The notes beneath the pieces are model-generated. The model was not told the DNA's origin. It ran no database searches and was given only the letters and a program-made list of their open reading frames with translations. Position numbers and translations under genes: made by a program. This document shows positions 36,781 to 45,486 of a stretch of DNA of 64,000 bases, in pieces (positions within the stretch are counted from its first letter, which is position 1; each line of letters opens with the position of its first letter). Where the stretch lies: assembly GCF_000235445.1 (NCBI RefSeq), contig NZ_JH378832.1, positions 91,457 through 155,456 on the forward strand. Reading direction: 5' to 3'. Source of the stretch: Johnsonella ignava ATCC 51276 (GTDB lineage Bacteria; Bacillota; Clostridia; Lachnospirales; Lachnospiraceae).

Positions 36781-36927
36781 GCAATTAATTGCCTTTTTAA
36801 AGTACTGTTAAACTATAAAAAGCAGCCGAACCTAATAAAACTTATTTAATTTTTAGAGCAGAGCGGGGGGAAATGTGTGCTTTTATATGAAAACTGCCAA
36901 TTTTATGAAAACAGGAATATCAAAGTG

Positions 36928-36969
36928 AACAAGTGCCTGAACCGATATCTTCCGGTTCAGGCACTTGTT
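36928..36969. terminator. Strong hairpin after the DUF5050-like gene
   Basis: A perfect 17-bp stem AACAAGTGCCTGAACCG/CGGTTCAGGCACTTGTT with an 8-base loop, 90 bp after the minus-strand stop at 37060. The T run is weak on both sides. Confidence 0.65.
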
Positions 36970-37059
36970 TGATTAGAAACTTATTTTACAGCCTCTTTAA
37001 CTATAAGGGTACATTTGTAAATATTCATCGCACCTTAGTAATGTGAAAAATTTGAGTTT

Positions 37060-39198
37060 TTAATTATACATATTCAGCTTAGTTATTGAGTAGGTATTAT
37101 TGCCATCAAAATACACTATATTACCTTTAAAATAAAATTCATCAGGATTTTCTCCACTTTCCGCAATAACTTCTCTGAACGAAGTATTATAATCTGCAAA
37201 AGTAGTCTCAACAGGCGGCTCGCTTAGTGCATCTGCTTTATATATGTCAAGCTTGGCATCCTTCATTACATATACGGAACCTGAGTATATCATAAATGAA
37301 AGAGGAATTACTTTTGAATCGATACCTCTTTTTACTTTAAGAACATACCTGCCGCTCTCTGCATTCTTAACAAGCTTAAACTCTATATCAGGAAATTTTG
37401 ATTGCTTAAGCCCTATACATTCTCCCTGAAAGTCTTCATTATACTCCTCTTTTCCCGTTACGGTACAAAACAAAGAATTTCCTTTTATATACATGCTGTA
37501 TCCGGCTTCCATTTGTGCTGCTTCTTCTTCAGAAAATGAGGTTGTAGCAAATATATTTGTATTTGTAAGTTCATACACCTGACCTCTGTCTATAACAGTT
37601 GAAGTTTTATCACCCTTATAAAAGCCTTCGGTATTATCCTCATTGTACTTATCTGTACTAATGTGCATTCCCGCATTAGGATATTCACTATATACAAACT
37701 TAAACGGAGCAATAAAATTACTCACCGTACCGTCCACACCTACAAAGTAACCGTCAGGTGTAAACTCCTGTGAATACATTCTGCCGTCCTCTCCGAAATA
37801 ATAGTCTTTACCATCTATATTCTTCCAAGAGTTTTTATAAAGCTCTCCATTCTCATCATAGTAAAGGTAGTCTATTTTATATAAGCCTTGGGATTGAGGA
37901 TTGTAAAAATTAGTGTAGTTTTTACAAGTTACCCAAGCTTTATTAAGAGCCTCGGGATCTAAAAATAAATACTCATCGGAAATCTTTCCCTCACCGCTTA
38001 CGTCTCTTTTATAAGTAGGAGCGGAACGTGTAGCTTCAAATCTCTTACATACAGTGTTTGTTTCCGTAATTTTAGATTCATCGGAAAAACCGTAGTATAT
38101 CGCATTGTCTGTCATCCCAAACAAGTTTGCCTTATCCGATATTATACCAAACTTACTTCCGTCAAGCTCACATGCATATATATTACCCTGCGGATCGGAA
38201 GTATCCGGTTCGGAGTCGGTTAATATAAAAAGTTTATCATTAAGTACACAGACAGTGATATCATAAATCCATGATTCTTTTGCAGTATAGATAAGCTCAT
38301 CATCACTTCCGTCTAAAAACACTCTTCTTACAATATTTTTATCATACTTACCCTTTTTAGACTGAGTATAGTACACGTATCCTTTATATATAGTATAGTA
38401 CATTGCATCAAAGCCCTTGATTACAAGCTCAATTTTCTTATTTTCAAGATTCAGTTTTTTAAGTCCTTCCTTGTCCTTAAAATACAGACCATTCTTTGTA
38501 GCATTTACAAGTGAGAATTCTGTAGACATATCCACAGGTATGGTGTATAAAAGCTGCACATTGAGAGTCTCTAAATCCATTTGATAGATACTCTTACCGT
38601 CTGCGGCTTCTTTGTTGAATGTAAAATAAAGCTTTCCGTCGGCAAGAGCCTCAAGTATCAGATAAAAACTGTCTGTGTCAAAAGGCATAAGCATTTCCTC
38701 TGCACTTCCATCCGCTTTTGCCCTGTAAATAGCTACAGATCCTGGCACATTTTTATCATCTATCCAATCAGTATAGTATATATAGTCTTTGTAGTAATAC
38801 ATTTGCCCCGCTGTATGACTGCTTATACGATTTAAACTCCCTACACTTCCTGAACCTGAATATGAGTAAATCTCGGAGCCGTCATATTGATTTTTAAAAA
38901 AAATCTTTGTTCCGTCAGTAATAACATAGCAGTTTCCCAAAAGATTGGAAGCCGGTGCCGTATCTCCGAGTGAACTTATCTCTGTAAGGGTGCCGTCTTT
39001 TTCAACCTTCTTTTTCTTCTTTTTTTGAAACTTTTTTTCTTTTTTAGTTTCTGACAAAGTCTCTTCTTTAGTACCCTCATACCTTAAAGAAAAAGTACGG
39101 ACACCGAAAAGCACTGCAGATGTCAAAACAATAAGCAAAAGTGCCACAATTATCAGTGGAAATTTAACTTTACCTAGACCGTTATTTGTCGAATTCAT
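37060..39198 (-). CDS. Membrane-anchored DUF5050-like propeller protein with cell-wall-binding-like repeats
   Basis: 712 aa. One N-terminal transmembrane helix (about 13-33) is followed by a Lys-rich stretch and a long beta-propeller-like region (about 75-370) made of repeated units of the type DGTKIFFKNQYDGSEIYSYS and KDYIYYTDWIDDKNVPGSVAIYRAKADGS, typical of DUF5050. A segment around 415-475 (YYDENGELYKNSWKNIDGKDYYFGEDGRMY layout) is a pair of cell-wall-binding repeats, and a C-terminal domain of about 230 residues is unassigned. It is probably an outside-facing sensor or adhesin-like protein. Monocistronic; GAGGG precedes ATG. Confidence 0.7.
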   Translation of the reverse strand: MNSTNNGLGKVKFPLIIVALLLIVLTSAVLFGVRTFSLRYEGTKEETLSETKKEKKFQKKKKKKVEKDGTLTEISSLGDTAPASNLLGNCYVITDGTKIFFKNQYDGSEIYSYSGSGSVGSLNRISSHTAGQMYYYKDYIYYTDWIDDKNVPGSVAIYRAKADGSAEEMLMPFDTDSFYLILEALADGKLYFTFNKEAADGKSIYQMDLETLNVQLLYTIPVDMSTEFSLVNATKNGLYFKDKEGLKKLNLENKKIELVIKGFDAMYYTIYKGYVYYTQSKKGKYDKNIVRRVFLDGSDDELIYTAKESWIYDITVCVLNDKLFILTDSEPDTSDPQGNIYACELDGSKFGIISDKANLFGMTDNAIYYGFSDESKITETNTVCKRFEATRSAPTYKRDVSGEGKISDEYLFLDPEALNKAWVTCKNYTNFYNPQSQGLYKIDYLYYDENGELYKNSWKNIDGKDYYFGEDGRMYSQEFTPDGYFVGVDGTVSNFIAPFKFVYSEYPNAGMHISTDKYNEDNTEGFYKGDKTSTVIDRGQVYELTNTNIFATTSFSEEEAAQMEAGYSMYIKGNSLFCTVTGKEEYNEDFQGECIGLKQSKFPDIEFKLVKNAESGRYVLKVKRGIDSKVIPLSFMIYSGSVYVMKDAKLDIYKADALSEPPVETTFADYNTSFREVIAESGENPDEFYFKGNIVYFDGNNTYSITKLNMYN

Positions 39199-39298
39199 AT
39201 AACCCTCATTTATAATAAATTTTTATACAGCACATTTCTATAGTGAATGAATTTTGATAATGATGATTTATAAGTATGGATATAGTTTTTACCTGCTT

Positions 39299-39350
39299 AA
39301 ATGAATTGATGAACAGCGGAAAAATCTGATATCTGTTCATCAATTCATTT
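39299..39350. terminator. Hairpin after the aldolase gene
   Basis: A perfect 17-bp stem AATGAATTGATGAACAG/CTGTTCATCAATTCATT with a 16-base loop about 85 bp after the aldolase stop. Confidence 0.65.
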
Positions 39351-39435
39351 CTTGAGAGGCATTTTATAGAGTAACTATCTGTTTTTACAAATACTCTGCC
39401 CTCTTATATATTAAAAATCAAATTATAAAAATATA

Positions 39436-40326
39436 TCAGCTGATTGATGCCTTATAAATACTCTCAATTGAACCTTTAAGCATTTCTGTAAATTCCGAAT
39501 CACTTTGCTTGGCTGATAATCCGTCTGCCAAAGCTCTTGAAAAGCTTGCTATAAGTCCACGGTTTTCGGCAAGAAGTTCATTCGCCTTATCCCTTGAATA
39601 TCCGCCTGAAAGTGCAACTACACGAACCACATGAGGATCAGCCATGATATCTTCATAAAGATTAGCCTTTGTAGGTATAGTTACCTTAAAGATTATTCTT
39701 ACGTCAGGTGCAAGTTTTGCAAGATGTTCCTTAATGCACTTTTTCATAAATTCCTCAGACTCCGCCTTTTTCGGGTTATTGATGTCAACCTCAGGTTCTA
39801 ATATAGGTACAAGTCCATGGCTGAAAACTTTAAGTCCAAGTTCAAATTGCTGGTCTATAACTTCCTTTATACCCTGCTCATCGTAATCAAGTATAACGGA
39901 ACGCTCTTTTGTTCCAAAAATATGACGCTCTTTTACAGCATGCTCAAGCAGTTCATCAAGTCCCGGAATAGGCTTCATAAGCTTTACATGATTTTTTTCT
40001 TCTGCAAGCCCCTTGTCTATCTTAAGTATAGGAACTATTTTTTTAACATTCCACAGATAGTCGGCGGTATATTCGCCCTCTATCTTACGATCCATAGTTT
40101 GTTCAAAAAGTATGGCTGCAAGCACTTTTTCGCTGCTGAAAGCCTGATTGGTAATAATCCTTGTTCTCATAGCATGTACAAGATCAAACATTTCATCTTC
40201 ACTGCTATAGGAACTCTCATCAACACCATATGCCTTAAGTGCCTTTGGTGTTGAACCGCCACTTTGATCCAATGCGGCGATAAAACCCTTTCCTTTGTTC
40301 ATACGTTCAAGTTGTTCGTGATTCAT
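39436..40326 (-). CDS. fda: Fructose-bisphosphate aldolase, class I
   Basis: 296 aa, the length of the Staphylococcus carnosus-type class I enzyme. It cleaves fructose-1,6-bisphosphate into glyceraldehyde-3-phosphate and dihydroxyacetone phosphate through a Schiff base. Seen: GFIAALDQSGGSTPKAL at the start, EPEVDI, FKVTIP with the Schiff-base Lys, and VVALSGGYSRDKANE for phosphate binding. AAAGGAG precedes ATG. It has its own promoter and a strong hairpin behind it, so it is monocistronic. Confidence 0.95.
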   Translation of the reverse strand: MNHEQLERMNKGKGFIAALDQSGGSTPKALKAYGVDESSYSSEDEMFDLVHAMRTRIITNQAFSSEKVLAAILFEQTMDRKIEGEYTADYLWNVKKIVPILKIDKGLAEEKNHVKLMKPIPGLDELLEHAVKERHIFGTKERSVILDYDEQGIKEVIDQQFELGLKVFSHGLVPILEPEVDINNPKKAESEEFMKKCIKEHLAKLAPDVRIIFKVTIPTKANLYEDIMADPHVVRVVALSGGYSRDKANELLAENRGLIASFSRALADGLSAKQSDSEFTEMLKGSIESIYKASIS

Positions 40327-40403
40327 AGTAATCTCTCCTTTCCTGGTGAACGCCGGATAATATCCAACGCTTAAACCTTCACTTAAAGTGTCGTTTCAGG
40401 TCT

Positions 40404-40432
40404 ATTATACACCTTTTTTAATAACTTGATAA
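40404..40432 (-). promoter_or_regulatory. Promoter of the aldolase gene
   Basis: TTATCA (40432-40427), 17-bp spacer, TATAAT (40409-40404) on the minus strand. The rest of the 308-bp gap holds the DUF2828 terminator and a palindrome CAGGTTTAAACCTG at 40612-40625. Confidence 0.65.
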
Positions 40433-40551
40433 GAGTATATATTATTAAATTTTTAAATGTTTTTATTGTAACAATATTTTTGTCAAAAAATACATAATAT
40501 ACCCTATGAATTGCACAAAACTTTAAAAAATATTTGCAGAACAACAAAATA

Positions 40552-40589
40552 CCTTACAGAAATATCGTATTCACAACACTTCTGTAAGG
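40552..40589 (-). terminator. Terminator of the DUF2828 gene
   Basis: A perfect 10-bp stem CCTTACAGAA/TTCTGTAAGG, followed on the minus strand by TATTTTGTTG, about 45 bp after the stop. Confidence 0.75.
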
Positions 40590-40634
40590 TTTGCTTTCAG
40601 TACCTTTAAAAATCCAGGTTTAAACCTGTATATT

Positions 40635-42134
40635 TTATGCTGCTATTTTCATATACCTCTCACTGTTTAAAACTTCAAGCATAAATGTATAAGGAGAAGT
40701 TTTACCGCCTGCAACCATTGAAAATATCCTCGGTGTCGCTCCCGAAACCAGTACAACGCCCTGCTCATTCATAGTAACAGGCTGCTGACGGTTTCTGCTT
40801 GCAACATTCCAGAATATTATCTCAGGAAGTTTGTAACCGCTTCCTTCATACCTTTGTTTAGCCTGATAAAAATTTATTTTATCAGGATTTTCTACACAGG
40901 AATTAAACTCCATATCCGAAATGATAACAAGCTTTTTAGGCATTTCATCCTGACTTACATTATATTTTTTTGCCGCATTCAAAATAAGATTAAATACAGA
41001 TTCCAGATTAGTACTTGCCACTTTGCAAAAGGTTGCAATATATCTGAGACGATCTGCAAATGTTTCCCCTTTTATTTCAATAAGCTGTGCTTTATTAGAA
41101 AATTCAATAAAATGATTTTTAAATATACCTTTATTGCGTTCTGCAAAATATAAGCCTAATGATAAAGCTACGGCAGCGGGAAGCGGACTTCTCTGATAAT
41201 ACATAGAAGCCGATGTGTCAATAACTGCAATCGCATTTTCATCTTTACCAAAATCAGGTATAGAATTCCATGTTGTATTAAGGATCGCCTTTTCAGCCTC
41301 TGAAATTGTTTTCATATAAACTCTCCCGTCGCATTTCCATCTACGCCAGTCTTCTATAAGATAAGGCTCAACCAGCTCATAGGGCGATATATTATCGGCA
41401 TGCAGCTTTGCTTCCCCCGAAACAACCTTGCTAAGAAAAGCACTGTATCTGTCCTCATCATTTCTTAAAAAAGCTTTCTTATACTTGTACATCGCACGGG
41501 AGGGCTGCTTTTCATAATCAAATGAATAGTCCATCTTGCGAAGATTATTTTCTATGATCTGAATTTTTGCCCTCAATCTGCTTAATACTTTCCTGTAATC
41601 TGCGCTATTCATTCCAAAAGCTTTTGCAAGCTTTTTGGCTTTATACACCACTCTTTTGTCCGAAGTATTTATAGACGGCAGCCACTTGGCAAGAAGTGAT
41701 ATATTTTCACCCTCATTTATATTAACTAAATCACTGTCTAAACAGCTTTTTAAAAACTCAAACATTTCTTTTTCGCAGGGCGTATCTATAAGTGCCAATA
41801 AATCGTCAAAGCGACCGTAATCTGCTACATACTTTATATTTTTCTTTACTGAATCAGGCTCATTTTTAGCAAGCCATGCAAAAATCGTACGAAATACTCT
41901 CCTTTCACCAAGTCCGCCCCTTATATCTCTCGCAAAGAAAAGGAGCTTCATTGCCAATACGGGATTTTCAGTATATGCACATATAAATCTTGATATTATT
42001 TCTTCATCGGAAGCATGTCTTAAAGCTCCGACAGTTGCAAATAAATCTAAACAATCTGAACCGCTTGTCAGATATGTAGCTGCACCATTTTCCGTTAAAG
42101 TCATATTACCTTCCTGTTTGATGTGGTCTAACAT
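40635..42134 (-). CDS. DUF2828 protein (TROVE-like helical repeats plus vWA domain)
   Basis: 499 aa. The N-terminal two-thirds is helical and resembles the RNA-binding TROVE ring: NGAATYLTSGSDCLDLFATVGALR, MKLLFFARDIRGGLGERRVFR, YVADYGRFDDLLAL. The C-terminal vWA domain (about 300-499) has the metal-site motif VIDTSASMYY (DxSxS) and ISDMEF. Ro60/Rsr proteins combine the same two domains and bind Y RNAs for RNA quality control; DUF2828 is a divergent relative whose function is not established. Two tandem structured RNAs lie immediately upstream, which strongly suggests a ribonucleoprotein. AAGGAG precedes ATG by eight bases. Confidence 0.85.
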   Translation of the reverse strand: MLDHIKQEGNMTLTENGAATYLTSGSDCLDLFATVGALRHASDEEIISRFICAYTENPVLAMKLLFFARDIRGGLGERRVFRTIFAWLAKNEPDSVKKNIKYVADYGRFDDLLALIDTPCEKEMFEFLKSCLDSDLVNINEGENISLLAKWLPSINTSDKRVVYKAKKLAKAFGMNSADYRKVLSRLRAKIQIIENNLRKMDYSFDYEKQPSRAMYKYKKAFLRNDEDRYSAFLSKVVSGEAKLHADNISPYELVEPYLIEDWRRWKCDGRVYMKTISEAEKAILNTTWNSIPDFGKDENAIAVIDTSASMYYQRSPLPAAVALSLGLYFAERNKGIFKNHFIEFSNKAQLIEIKGETFADRLRYIATFCKVASTNLESVFNLILNAAKKYNVSQDEMPKKLVIISDMEFNSCVENPDKINFYQAKQRYEGSGYKLPEIIFWNVASRNRQQPVTMNEQGVVLVSGATPRIFSMVAGGKTSPYTFMLEVLNSERYMKIAA

Positions 42135-42175
42135 GATTTTTCTCCTTTTCTTTATATTTATTTATAATTTAAAAC

Positions 42176-42272
42176 AAGGCACCTTTTGTGAAACGGGATT
42201 CGAACCCGAAATGCATAACTGTTGTTACGCATTTGCTTAGCCATTAGCTATTTAAATTGCTGTATGTGCCTT
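42176..42272 (-). ncRNA. tRNA-like (Y-RNA-like) RNA, copy 2
   Basis: 97 nt closed by a perfect stem AAGGCAC/GTGCCTT. Inside are the segment ACAGCAATTTAAA and a D-arm-like hairpin GCT-AATGGCTA-AGC with the GG dinucleotide. Next comes an 11-bp hairpin AAATGCGTAAC/GTTATGCATTT (one G-U pair), then a T-arm CGGG-TTCGAAT-CCCG with the exact tRNA T-loop. It lacks a CCA end, an anticodon loop and a normal acceptor stem, so it is not a tRNA. An alternative acceptor-like pairing, TGTAAAA with TTTCACA (one mismatch), is also possible. It ends about 40 nt before the DUF2828 start codon. Bacterial YrlA-type Y RNAs mimic tRNA in this way. Confidence 0.75.
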
Positions 42273-42276
42273 TTAC

Positions 42277-42378
42277 AAGATGCTTTTATTAGCACGTCGG
42301 AAATCGCTTCCGACAAACTTTTCCAGTTAAGTTTATAACTGTCAATAAGATTTGCTTTAAAATTGCTGTTTGCATCTT
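42277..42378 (-). ncRNA. Y-RNA-like RNA, copy 1
   Basis: 102 nt, four bases from copy 2. The closing stem AAGATGC/GCATCTT is perfect but differs in sequence from that of copy 2 (AAGGCAC/GTGCCTT), i.e. it covaries. It shares the internal segment ACAGCAATTTTAAA...AGCAAAT and the order of two hairpins: CAGTTA/TAACTG in the middle and GTCGGAA/TTCCGAC in the T-arm position (12 nt from the closing stem; 11 nt in copy 2). The T-loop consensus is not present, so this copy is the more diverged. The predicted promoter places transcription start about eight bases before the stem. Confidence 0.65.
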
Positions 42379-42390
42379 TGTTATGGTGTT

Positions 42391-42419
42391 ATTCTATACC
42401 CTATGACGATATTTATCAC
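42391..42419 (-). promoter_or_regulatory. Promoter of the tandem RNA/DUF2828 unit
   Basis: GTGATA (42419-42414), 17-bp spacer, TAGAAT (42396-42391) on the minus strand. The predicted start near 42386 fits the 5' end of RNA copy 1. The -35 region overlaps a block shared with the rtcB promoter. Confidence 0.5.
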
Positions 42420-42424
42420 GAAAA

Positions 42425-42456
42425 AAAAGTTGCGAACATTGCCGTACGCAACTTTT
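42425..42456 (-). terminator. Terminator of the thiamine operon
   Basis: A perfect 10-bp stem AAAAGTTGCG/CGCAACTTTT, then TTTT on the minus strand, about 75 bp after the tenI-like stop. It separates the thi operon from the tandem RNA locus. Confidence 0.85.
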
Positions 42457-42530
42457 ACAGTTATTAACTACTCAGTATTTCGCCGGTCATCAATATCGGA
42501 GTTTAATACTCTGTCAAAAGAAAATTATAT

Positions 42531-43259
42531 TTAATATTTGTGTATATCATCACATAATTTTAAAAAAGTATTTTCTTCATACTGCATAGCTGATGACATA
42601 AGACATACACCATATGCCCCTGCATCAAGGGCAACTTTCCAATTATCCTTATTTATACCTCCTATGGCATAAACTTTCCAAGGGCTTTTTTCACATATAT
42701 CTCTTAAAAAATCAACTCCCCTTGCACTTAGACCTTCCTTGCACTTCGTCTCAAAAATATGCCCGGCATTTATATAAACATTCTCTTTTTTAATATGTAC
42801 TTTATTTATATAATCTTCCAAGTCTTTAATCTCATCAGCCGAATGTAATGAAACTCCCATCATCTCATAGCCCTCAAGCCGGCTCTGCGGCTGCCTGTAA
42901 AGCATATCAAGGGGAAAATGTATCCTTTTGCAGTCAAATACAGCCGCAGCATCTGCGAAATTATGGAGTATACATTCGGTATCAGTTCCCTTGCATAATT
43001 TTAATACTTTTTCTGCAAGCTCTATATACCCGGAAACTTCCAAATCCTTTTCACGCAGAATAATTTTGTCAACCCTGCATTTGATCCAGAGTCTGACTCT
43101 TGAAAGCAGGTTGTAAGTTAAAATATCCTCTTCAGATTTATATAAAGTATTTTTAAGTATGCTATGTGTATCCCCGGAATCAATATCCCCGTACAACCTT
43201 ATACAGCCCTCTTTATTTTTATATAGATGCCTGTTTGTAATACATACTATCTCACTCAT
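42531..43259 (-). CDS. tenI: TenI-like thiazole tautomerase (ThiE/TenI superfamily)
   Basis: 242-aa TIM barrel of the thiamine phosphate synthase superfamily. INAGHIFETKCKEGLSARG matches the TenI signature (GHVFETDCKKG in Bacillus) rather than the ThiE phosphate-binding loop, followed by AIGGINKDNWKVALDAGAYGV. TenI aromatises the thiazole product of ThiG. The N-terminal 60 residues diverge from Bacillus TenI and make it longer than usual, so a ThiE-like activity cannot be excluded. It starts two bases after the thiH stop, last gene of the operon. Confidence 0.75.
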   Translation of the reverse strand: MSEIVCITNRHLYKNKEGCIRLYGDIDSGDTHSILKNTLYKSEEDILTYNLLSRVRLWIKCRVDKIILREKDLEVSGYIELAEKVLKLCKGTDTECILHNFADAAAVFDCKRIHFPLDMLYRQPQSRLEGYEMMGVSLHSADEIKDLEDYINKVHIKKENVYINAGHIFETKCKEGLSARGVDFLRDICEKSPWKVYAIGGINKDNWKVALDAGAYGVCLMSSAMQYEENTFLKLCDDIHKY

Positions 43260-43261
43260 AG

Positions 43262-44497
43262 TTACACATATATATAGTCGCTCATTACAGGCCAGAGTCG
43301 AAGTTCTATAATGGCATTATACACCTCATCAACACTTCTGGTATCTGAAATCTCAAACTGTTCATCACCCTTTTTTGTTTCATCTCCCAGATGCTCCCCT
43401 ATTCCGACTGAAACACCTGCCGATATCTTGGTTGCGGCAATTTTAATCATATTATCACGAACCCTTGCACATTCTCTTGTAGATATGGTAATACTGGCAA
43501 ATGGCATAAATATTCTGTATGCACATACAACCTGCAAAAGCTGTGCCTCATGTACGTCCATAGGATTTATTTTATCATTGTTGATTATAGGTCTGAGCCT
43601 TGGACATGAAAGTGCTATCTCGGCATGCGGATATTTTTTTTGTATAAGGTAGGCATGATAGCCTGTGGCAAGCGCATCCTTTCTAAAATCATCAAGCCCT
43701 AAAAGTGCCGCAAAACCTACGCCTCTCATACCGCCTATAACCGCTCTCTCCTGTGTATTAAAACGGTATGGAAATACTCTTTTATGCCCTTTAAGATGTA
43801 AAGTCTCATATTTATCCGAATTATATGTTTCCTGAAATACCGTTACATAATCAGCACCGCATCTGTGCAAATAATTATATTCATCTGAATTAAGCGGATA
43901 CACTTCAAGTCCCACTACCTTAAAATATTGACGGGCAATCCTGCATGCCTGACCTATATATTCAACATCAGAGGCTTTTCTGCTCTCTCCTGTAAGAAGT
44001 AGTACCTCCTCAAGACCTGAAGCCGCTATATGCTCCATCTCCTTTTTAATCTGATCAGGATTAAGCTTTGCCCTGTTTATCTTATTATAACAGTTAAAAC
44101 CGCAGTATATGCAGTAGTTTTCACAATAGTTTGCAAGATATAAAGGCGTAAATATATTTATTGAATTTCCGAAATACCTTTCCTTTGCCTTCCTTGCCTT
44201 TTTAGCAATATCTTCTAAAAAAAAGCCGGCAGCCGGTGAAAGCAGAGCTTCAAAATCAGACGGTGTACATATGTCATGGCTTAGTGCCTTTAAAACATCG
44301 GATTTTGTAAAGTTTTCAGGAGTATATGCTTTCATTCTCTCTATTACCCTGTCCTGAATATCGGAATTGATGATTTCCATATCGTCAAGATATTGCATAT
44401 GATCGGTTCTCGCCTGTTTCTGATGCTCAAGTATGGTATCATTTAATATACTTACATTGACTTTTTCATTATTATTGCCGTTATCGTTTTTAGCCAT
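43262..44497 (-). CDS. thiH: 2-iminoacetate synthase
   Basis: 411-aa radical SAM enzyme that cleaves tyrosine to p-cresol and dehydroglycine for thiazole formation. The iron-sulfur motif CENYCIYCGF (CxxxCxxC) is at about residues 109-118. Other markers are YPLNSDEYNYLHRCGADYVTVFQETY and ALLGLDDFRKDALATGYHA. The choice of ThiH rather than ThiO fits an anaerobe. GGAGG precedes ATG. It follows thiG by 136 bp. Confidence 0.95.
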   Translation of the reverse strand: MAKNDNGNNNEKVNVSILNDTILEHQKQARTDHMQYLDDMEIINSDIQDRVIERMKAYTPENFTKSDVLKALSHDICTPSDFEALLSPAAGFFLEDIAKKARKAKERYFGNSINIFTPLYLANYCENYCIYCGFNCYNKINRAKLNPDQIKKEMEHIAASGLEEVLLLTGESRKASDVEYIGQACRIARQYFKVVGLEVYPLNSDEYNYLHRCGADYVTVFQETYNSDKYETLHLKGHKRVFPYRFNTQERAVIGGMRGVGFAALLGLDDFRKDALATGYHAYLIQKKYPHAEIALSCPRLRPIINNDKINPMDVHEAQLLQVVCAYRIFMPFASITISTRECARVRDNMIKIAATKISAGVSVGIGEHLGDETKKGDEQFEISDTRSVDEVYNAIIELRLWPVMSDYIYV

Positions 44498-44633
44498 AAT
44501 TTCCTCCGATTAATATATAGTACATTACTCAAATTAATATATAAATTCCTCTAATTAATATAATAGCTCATTTAATTAATACATATGTTCCTTTAAATGT
44601 TATTTGCATTTATACAATTAATAATACGCATAT

Positions 44634-45461
44634 CTACTCATGCAAAAAACCGGTAAGAGGTGATGAAGCTTCACCGCCATGCTCTCTGACTCTGCCGATA
44701 CCTGCAAGATAGGCACTTCTTCCGGCTTCTATACCTTTTTTAAATGCCTCAGCCATCATAAGTATATCACCGGCAGTTGCTATGGCAGTATTTGCCATAA
44801 CTGCCGCAGCCCCCATCTCCATAGCCTCACACGCCTGAGAGGGTCTGCCTATGCCTGCATCTACTATCACAGGCAAATCGACCTCATCTATTATTATCTT
44901 TATAAATTCCTTTGTGCATAATCCTTTATTTGAACCTATAGGAGCCCCCAGCGGCATAATTGCGGCAGCACCTGCCTCCACAAGGTCTCTTGCGGTATTA
45001 AGATCAGGATACATATACGGAAGCACTATAAAGCCCTCATCAGCCAGTATGGCAGAAGCTTTTACGGTTTCGGCATTATCGGGCAGCAGATATTTTGAAT
45101 CTCTCATAATCTCTATTTTTACAAAATCTCCACAGCCTATTTCCCTTGAAAGTCTGGCTATACGCACCGCCTCATCTGCATTTCTTGCACCTGATGTATT
45201 CGGCAGCAATGTAATATCCTTAGGAATATACTCAAGTATATTCGCTTTTCCTCCTGCATTTGCCCTTCTGAGTGCAAGCGTGATAATCTCTGCACCGCCG
45301 CATCTTACAGCAGCCTCTATCAAATCAAGTGAATACTTTCCTGATCCAAGTATAAATCTTGAATTAAAACGTCTCCCTCCAAGTTCTAAAAAATCATCAG
45401 CATTCTTTTTTTGCACAGAGCCGTCCTTTACTCCTGCACATGCTTCTTCTTTCGTATTCAT
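44634..45461 (-). CDS. thiG: Thiazole synthase
   Basis: 275 aa. After an extra N-terminal tail of about 20 residues come LGGRRFNSRFILGSGKYS, with LPNTSGARNADEAVRIARL, MPLGAPIGSNKGL and PVIVDAGIGRPSQACEAMEMGA. These are the signature regions of the ThiG barrel, which joins DXP, dehydroglycine and the ThiS thiocarboxylate. The expected Schiff-base Lys lies in the DFVKIEIM strand. A GAGGAG site precedes ATG. A palindromic repeat sits in the gap between thiF and thiG. Confidence 0.95.
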   Translation of the reverse strand: MNTKEEACAGVKDGSVQKKNADDFLELGGRRFNSRFILGSGKYSLDLIEAAVRCGGAEIITLALRRANAGGKANILEYIPKDITLLPNTSGARNADEAVRIARLSREIGCGDFVKIEIMRDSKYLLPDNAETVKASAILADEGFIVLPYMYPDLNTARDLVEAGAAAIMPLGAPIGSNKGLCTKEFIKIIIDEVDLPVIVDAGIGRPSQACEAMEMGAAAVMANTAIATAGDILMMAEAFKKGIEAGRSAYLAGIGRVREHGGEASSPLTGFLHE

Positions 45462-45486
45462 ATTAGTCTCCTCTTAAAATTATATT

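Larger units (their letters stand above)
36471..37059. other. Gene-free region between two surface-protein genes
   Basis: 589 bp, AT-rich. It holds the two-box inverted motif and the hairpin listed separately. A half-site GTTAGGTTA (minus strand, near 36548-36556) lies upstream of the 36470 start. No coding sequence was recognised. Confidence 0.5.

Noticed and set aside
42190..42272. Possible canonical tRNA (T-arm CGGGTTCGAATCCCG and D-arm-like hairpin)
   Set aside because: No CCA or discriminator-type 3' end, no seven-base anticodon loop and no seven-pair acceptor adjoining the T-arm without mismatch. A second unit with the same closing-stem layout lies next to it, so a tRNA-like ncRNA fits better.
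42425..42456. Sigma-54 promoter (GG...GC) for the RNA locus, as for rtcBA in Salmonella
   Set aside because: GGCAATGTTCGC has the GG and GC elements two bases too close, and the rtcB copy lacks the GG. The sequence is better explained as a terminator hairpin.
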